From Thiohalocapsa sp. ML1 (GTDB lineage: Bacteria > Pseudomonadota > Gammaproteobacteria > Chromatiales > Chromatiaceae): 64,000 bases of DNA. Below the pieces are notes generated by a model, which worked only from the letters and a program-made list of their open reading frames with translations, was not told the DNA's origin and did no database searches. Below, piece by piece: positions 60,272 through 64,000 of the stretch. Numbering within the stretch: position 1 is the first letter of the stretch; the number at the start of each line of letters is the position of its first letter. The translations under genes were made by a program, and so were the position numbers. The stretch lies in assembly GCF_001469165.1 (NCBI RefSeq), contig NZ_JABX01000029.1:1-64000 (forward strand). The letters are read 5' to 3'.

Positions 60272-61405
60272 GTGGAGTTGTCATTCATCGACCGCTGGCG
60301 CGCTTGGCGCGACGCCAAGCTCGCGAGTCCCGTCTTCCAGCGCTGGGCGGCGGACTTTCCGCTGACCCGCTTCGAGGCCGCCCGGCGCGCCCGTGGGCTG
60401 TTCGACATCACCGCGGGCTTCGTCTACTCGCAGATCCTGTTCGCCTGCGTGGAGTTGGAACTGTTCGACAAGCTCGCAGACAAGCCTCGCACCGCCGCGG
60501 ATCTGGCGCCGGACATGGGCATGGACGTGATCGCCGCGGACCGGCTGCTGCGCGCGGCCGTCGCCATCGATCTATTGGAGCGCCGCGGCACGGATGTGTC
60601 CGGGACCGCCCGCTATGGCCTCGGCAAGCTCGGTATTGCGATGCCGGGCAACCCCGGCATTGCCGCGATGGTTCGTCACCACCGCATGCTTTATCACGAC
60701 CTCGATGATCCGCTCGCGCTGTTTCGCGGTGAGCTCAAAGAGACCGAGCTCGGCCGCTACTGGTCCTACGCCGGCTCTGCGGACCCGGCCGCCGACGGCG
60801 ACGAGCGCGTGGCGGAGTACAGCACGCTCATGTCCGCCTCCAGCGGCTTCGTCGCTGAGGACACGCTCGATGCCTACTCGCTCAAGGCGCACCGCTGCCT
60901 GATGGATGTCGGCGGCGGCGAGGGCCGCTTCCTGCGCAAGGCCGGCGAGCGCTGGCCGCACCTGCAACTGATGCTGTTCGACCTGCCCGCCGTCGTGGCC
61001 CGGGCCGAGCAGGGCTTCCAAGCAGAAGGCATGGCCGCGCGCGTGCGCGTGGTCGGCGGCGACATCAAGGCCGACGGCCTGCCCGCCGGTGCCGACATCA
61101 TCTCCCTCGTGCGCGTGCTGCTGGACCACGACGACGACGGGGCGCTGGCCATCCTGCGCGCCGTGCGCAAGGCGCTGCCGGCGGGCGGCACGCTGCTCAT
61201 CACCGAGCCCATGTCCGAAACACCCGGCGCCGAGCCCGTCGGCGACGCCTACTTTGGCCTGTACCTGCTCGCCATGGGCAGCGGGCGCACCCGCCCGCCG
61301 CGGGAGCACAAGGCCATGCTGCGTGCGGCCGGCTTCGACCAGAGCCGGCTAGTGCGCACGCGTCGGCCGCTGCAAACGCGGGTCATTGTGGCCAAAGCCA
61401 CGTAG
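60272..61405 (+). CDS. crtF: Carotenoid O-methyltransferase (demethylspheroidene / hydroxyneurosporene)
   Basis: Adds the methoxy groups of spheroidene- or spirilloxanthin-type carotenoids using S-adenosylmethionine. 377 aa from GTG 60272, with AGGA about 12 bp upstream. The N-terminal dimerisation half (about 40-120) precedes a Rossmann methyltransferase with motif I DVGGGEGRFL, a GGDIKAD region and DIISLVRVLLDHDDD. The family is that of plant-type O-methyltransferases with a C-terminal PxxEHKAM-like segment (PPREHKAML). It sits between crtE and bchC, the standard order. Confidence 0.93.
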   Translation: MELSFIDRWRAWRDAKLASPVFQRWAADFPLTRFEAARRARGLFDITAGFVYSQILFACVELELFDKLADKPRTAADLAPDMGMDVIAADRLLRAAVAIDLLERRGTDVSGTARYGLGKLGIAMPGNPGIAAMVRHHRMLYHDLDDPLALFRGELKETELGRYWSYAGSADPAADGDERVAEYSTLMSASSGFVAEDTLDAYSLKAHRCLMDVGGGEGRFLRKAGERWPHLQLMLFDLPAVVARAEQGFQAEGMAARVRVVGGDIKADGLPAGADIISLVRVLLDHDDDGALAILRAVRKALPAGGTLLITEPMSETPGAEPVGDAYFGLYLLAMGSGRTRPPREHKAMLRAAGFDQSRLVRTRRPLQTRVIVAKAT

Positions 61406-61429
61406 CCGGCATGGTATTGCAGCGGCTGG

Positions 61430-61460
61430 TTGACAGGTGTACTGTAAATTTATATTGACA
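61430..61460 (+). promoter_or_regulatory. bchC promoter with overlapping PpsR/CrtJ operator
   Basis: TTGACA (61430-61435) with TATATT at 61451-61456 (15-bp spacer) or TATTGA at 61453-61458 (17 bp). Overlapping it, TGT (61443-61445) and ACA (61458-61460) are exactly 12 bp apart around an AT-rich centre. This would let PpsR/CrtJ block RNA polymerase at the -10. Confidence 0.75.
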
Positions 61461-61585
61461 TCGGAACGGGTCAAGCTAGACTGACACTACGTTGAATGGC
61501 CGCACCGCGAGGCTCCGCTCGCAACGCTAGGCCCATCGATCTTCCGGTCCGCCAACCCAGAGCTTCTGCAAAGCGACAAGGCATC

Positions 61586-62581
61586 GTGACCACCGCCGCC
61601 GACATGACCGCCGCACTGACCGCGCAAGCCGTGGTGCTCGAAGAGCCCCGTAGGCTCGGGCTGCGGCGGCTCGCGCTGACGCCGCCCACCGCGGCGGACT
61701 GCGTTGTCGATGTCGACTTCAGCGGCATCAGCACCGGCACCGAGCGCCTGCTCTGGACCGGGCGCATGCCGCCGTTCCCGGGCATGGGCTATCCGTTGGT
61801 GCCGGGCTACGAGTCCGTCGGCCGCGTCATCGAGGCGGGCACCGACAGCGGCCGTGCGGTGGGCGACTGGGTGTTCGTGCCCGGCGCGCGTTGCTACGGC
61901 GACATCCACGGCCTGTTCGGCGGCGCCGCGTCCCGCGTCGTGGTCCCCGGTGCACGCCTGCTGGCGGTGCCGGAAGCGCTGGCCGAGCAGGGCGTGCTGT
62001 TGGCGCTGGCGGCCACCGCGCAGCATGCGGTGGCGGGCTCGGCCCAGGCCTCCGCCGGGTCGGAAAAGCGCCTGCCGGAGCTGATCGTCGGCCACGGCGT
62101 GCTCGGGCGGCTCCTGGCGCGCGTCGTCATCGCCGCCGGCGGTCGGCCCCCGGTGGTCTGGGAAACGAACCCAATCCGCGCCAACGGGGCCACCGGCTAC
62201 GACGTCATCGACCCGGCGCAGGACAGCCGGCATGACTACGACGTCATCCTCGACGCGAGCGGCGATCCGACGCTGCTCAACGGCCTGATCGGGCGTCTCG
62301 CCCGCGGCGGCGAGATCGTGCTCGCCGGCTTCTACGAGGCGCCCATCAGCTTCGATTTCCCGCCTGCCTTCATGCGCGAGCTGCACCTGCGTGTGGCGGC
62401 GGAGTTCAAAGAGCCGGATCTATTGGCCGTGCGTGACGCGCTGGACGAAGGGCGCTTGTCCTTCGACGGCCTCATCACGCATCGCAGCCCCGTCGCCGAT
62501 GCCGCCGCGGCCTATGCGACGGCCTTCGATGATCCGACCTGCCTAAAAATGATTCTCGATTGGAGGGGGGCGAATGGGTAA
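61586..62581 (+). CDS. bchC: Bacteriochlorophyllide hydroxyethyl dehydrogenase BchC
   Basis: Oxidises the C3 hydroxyethyl group to acetyl in bacteriochlorophyll a synthesis. 331 aa from GTG 61586 (AAGG about 5 bp upstream); ATG 61604 is nearly as good. The MDR-type fold shows AQAVVLEEPRRL at the start, GISTGTERLLWTGRMPPFPGMGYP, VPGYESVGRVIEAG and a degenerate Rossmann segment IVGHGVLGRLLA. Catalytic zinc ligands are absent, as in BchC proteins. The end overlaps bchX by 8 bp. Confidence 0.93.
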   Translation: MTTAADMTAALTAQAVVLEEPRRLGLRRLALTPPTAADCVVDVDFSGISTGTERLLWTGRMPPFPGMGYPLVPGYESVGRVIEAGTDSGRAVGDWVFVPGARCYGDIHGLFGGAASRVVVPGARLLAVPEALAEQGVLLALAATAQHAVAGSAQASAGSEKRLPELIVGHGVLGRLLARVVIAAGGRPPVVWETNPIRANGATGYDVIDPAQDSRHDYDVILDASGDPTLLNGLIGRLARGGEIVLAGFYEAPISFDFPPAFMRELHLRVAAEFKEPDLLAVRDALDEGRLSFDGLITHRSPVADAAAAYATAFDDPTCLKMILDWRGANG

Positions 62582-63572
62582 CTCTGGGGCCACTGCCGCG
62601 AGCGCCGTCAACGTGGGTCTGCCGGAACAACCGGCAGCCTTGTCCGAGGCGAGCCTGCCTGCGACCAAGCAGACGCAGATCATCGCGATCTACGGCAAAG
62701 GCGGTATCGGCAAGAGTTTCACGCTCGCGAACCTGAGCTACATGATGGCGCAGCAGGGCAAGAAGGTGCTGCTCATCGGCTGCGACCCGAAGTCCGACAC
62801 CACCACGCTGCTGTTCGGCGGCAAGGCCTGCCCCACCATCATCGAGACCAGCGCCAAGAAAAAGGCCGCCGGTGACCAAGTGACCATCGGCGACGTCTGC
62901 TTCAAACGCGACGGCGTCTTCGCGATGGAGCTCGGCGGACCCGAGGTCGGCCGCGGCTGCGGCGGGCGCGGCATCATCCACGGCTTCGAGCTGCTGGAGA
63001 GCCTGGGCTTCCACGAGTGGGACTTCGACTTCGTGCTGCTCGACTTCTTGGGCGACGTGGTCTGCGGCGGCTTCGGCCTGCCCATCGCCCGCGACATGTG
63101 CCAGAAGGTCATCGTCGTCGGCTCCAACGACCTGCAATCCCTGTACGTCGCGAACAACGTCTGCTCCGCGGTCGAGTACTTCCGCGGCTTGGGCGGCAAC
63201 GTCGGCGTCGCCGGCATCGTCATCAACAAGGACGACGGCACCGGCGAGGCGCAGGCCTGGGCCGAGCAGGCCGGCGTGCCCGTGCTGGCGTCCATCCCGG
63301 CGGACGAAGACATCCGCCGCAAGAGCGCCGCCTACCAGATCATCGGCATGCCCGGCGGGCAATGGGCGCCGCTGTTCGAGACCCTCGGCGCCAACGTCGC
63401 CGAAGCGCCGCCGATGCGCCCGAAGCCCCTGTCCGCCGACGAGCTCCTAAACCTGTTCTCCGGCGACGCCGTGGGTCGCGACGTGGTGCTTGAGCCCGCG
63501 ACGGTCGAAGACATGTGCGGCAAGTCGAGCCTCGACAAGCCGTCCCTCGAAGTCATCTACGACGACGTCTGA
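62574..63572 (+). CDS. bchX: Chlorophyllide a reductase iron protein BchX
   Basis: NifH-like ATPase that feeds electrons to BchYZ to reduce the B ring, giving the bacteriochlorin. 332 aa. The P-loop is GKGGIGKS (about residues 41-48). Cysteines for the shared 4Fe-4S cluster lie in GRGCGGRG and DVVCGGFG. The switch region reads GCDPKSDTTTLLFGG. GGAGGGGG lies just before ATG 62574. It is translationally coupled to bchC and is followed by bchY after 14 bp. Confidence 0.97.
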   Translation: MGNSGATAASAVNVGLPEQPAALSEASLPATKQTQIIAIYGKGGIGKSFTLANLSYMMAQQGKKVLLIGCDPKSDTTTLLFGGKACPTIIETSAKKKAAGDQVTIGDVCFKRDGVFAMELGGPEVGRGCGGRGIIHGFELLESLGFHEWDFDFVLLDFLGDVVCGGFGLPIARDMCQKVIVVGSNDLQSLYVANNVCSAVEYFRGLGGNVGVAGIVINKDDGTGEAQAWAEQAGVPVLASIPADEDIRRKSAAYQIIGMPGGQWAPLFETLGANVAEAPPMRPKPLSADELLNLFSGDAVGRDVVLEPATVEDMCGKSSLDKPSLEVIYDDV

Positions 63573-63586
63573 GCGGGCAGCGAGTC

Positions 63587-64000
63587 ATGCAGGCCAAGGT
63601 CTACTACATGTCCGCCAACGATGGCCGCGCCGATGCGCCGGCCACCGCCGGCAGCGAAGTCGTCTACGACGACGCCGCCCGGGCGCCGCTCGGCAACGAG
63701 CCCGCGCCGGAAGGCATGCAGCCCGAGCCCGCCGCCGAGGCGCGCCGGGTCACCGAAGCACCGGTTACAGATGAGGCTGTCGGCTGCCATGCCGGCGCCG
63801 CCGAGTTGCGCCGAGCCGCAGAGGCCGCGGGTCAGAGCGAGCTGCTCAAGCGCCTTGCCACCGACTATCCCACCGGACCGCATGATCAGCCCCAGAGCAT
63901 GTGTCCGGCCTTCGGGTCGCTTCGGGTTGGCCTGCGCATGCGCCGCACCGCCACCGTGCTCTGCGGCTCGGCGTGCTGTGTTTACGGGCTCACGTTCACG
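63587..64000 (+). CDS. bchY: Chlorophyllide a reductase subunit BchY (5' part)
   Basis: NifD-like subunit of chlorophyllide reductase; 138 codons are present and the frame is open at the window end. The diagnostic block is MCPAFGSLRVGLRMRRTATV, then GSACCVYGLTF with cluster cysteines. Ahead of it, residues 10-60 form an Ala/Glu/Pro-rich low-complexity stretch that looks like an extension of the usual BchY N terminus. Start ATG 63587 (MQAKVYYMS) lies 14 bp after bchX. bchZ and the puf genes would be expected beyond 64000. Confidence 0.95.
   Translation, partial: MQAKVYYMSANDGRADAPATAGSEVVYDDAARAPLGNEPAPEGMQPEPAAEARRVTEAPVTDEAVGCHAGAAELRRAAEAAGQSELLKRLATDYPTGPHDQPQSMCPAFGSLRVGLRMRRTATVLCGSACCVYGLTFT

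Overview
The window comes from a GC-rich (by eye close to 70 %) phototrophic gammaproteobacterium, most likely a purple sulfur bacterium of the Chromatiaceae. The right end carries crtE-crtF-bchC-bchX-bchY, the usual head of the crtEF-bchCXYZ-puf arm of a photosynthesis gene cluster, with TGT-N12-ACA sites of the PpsR/CrtJ type before crtE and bchC. An isolated soxYZ pair with its own terminator supports thiosulfate oxidation. Housekeeping genes (leuS-lptE-holA-proA-nadD-rsfS) are in a typical gammaproteobacterial order.

Layout. 1-0.35 kb: 3' end of an internally deleted group II intron. 0.5-12 kb (minus strand): a DUF6516 remnant, a lipoprotein hydrolase and a partial type VI secretion cluster reading tagH-tssJ-tssK-tssL-tssM-tagF-pppA; sheath, tube, spike, baseplate and ClpV genes and PpkA are not in the window. 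12-20 kb: a secreted PDZ/WD40/caspase protein, a DUF900-type hydrolase and an RloA/RloB ATPase-TOPRIM pair. 20-25 kb: an ileS 3' fragment, a three-gene membrane/glycosyltransferase operon, two hypothetical genes and an L,D-transpeptidase lipoprotein. 25-30 kb: a sigma-54 two-component system beside its probable targets (a BON-domain and a DUF4168 envelope protein). 30-34.4 kb: a TIR-like protein, DoxX, and a frameshifted gene joining a catalytically dead caspase-like domain to a formylglycine-generating-enzyme-like domain. 34.5-47.9 kb: core metabolism (leuS to tal), a CHAD-ParA pair and a YheT-type hydrolase. 48-58.6 kb: soxYZ, bepA, a VWA/MoxR pair, a PEP-mutase-family enzyme, a Sel1 protein, an ABC-2 exporter and a probable DSF quorum-signal synthase (RpfF-like). 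59.3-64 kb: photosynthesis genes; bchY runs off the end.

The most unusual feature is not a gene. Gene ends throughout the window carry short tandem arrays whose unit is seven bases (or 14 or 21) whatever the sequence: TCGGCCC x7, AGTACGG x5, TCACCCT/TCTCCCT x13, CCTAGCC-type x5 and CGCCAGG-type x6. Several touch or contain stop codons (moxR-like, VWA, folA, crtE, yheT-like and BON genes). One heptad family (GGGCCGA) also sits inside a dispersed element with conserved flanks. These resemble cyanobacterial heptamer STRR sequences in periodicity only; I know of no description of such a system in purple sulfur bacteria.

Limits: all calls are by reading, with no database search. Starts chosen among alternatives are noted. 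No tRNA, rRNA or CRISPR array was seen.
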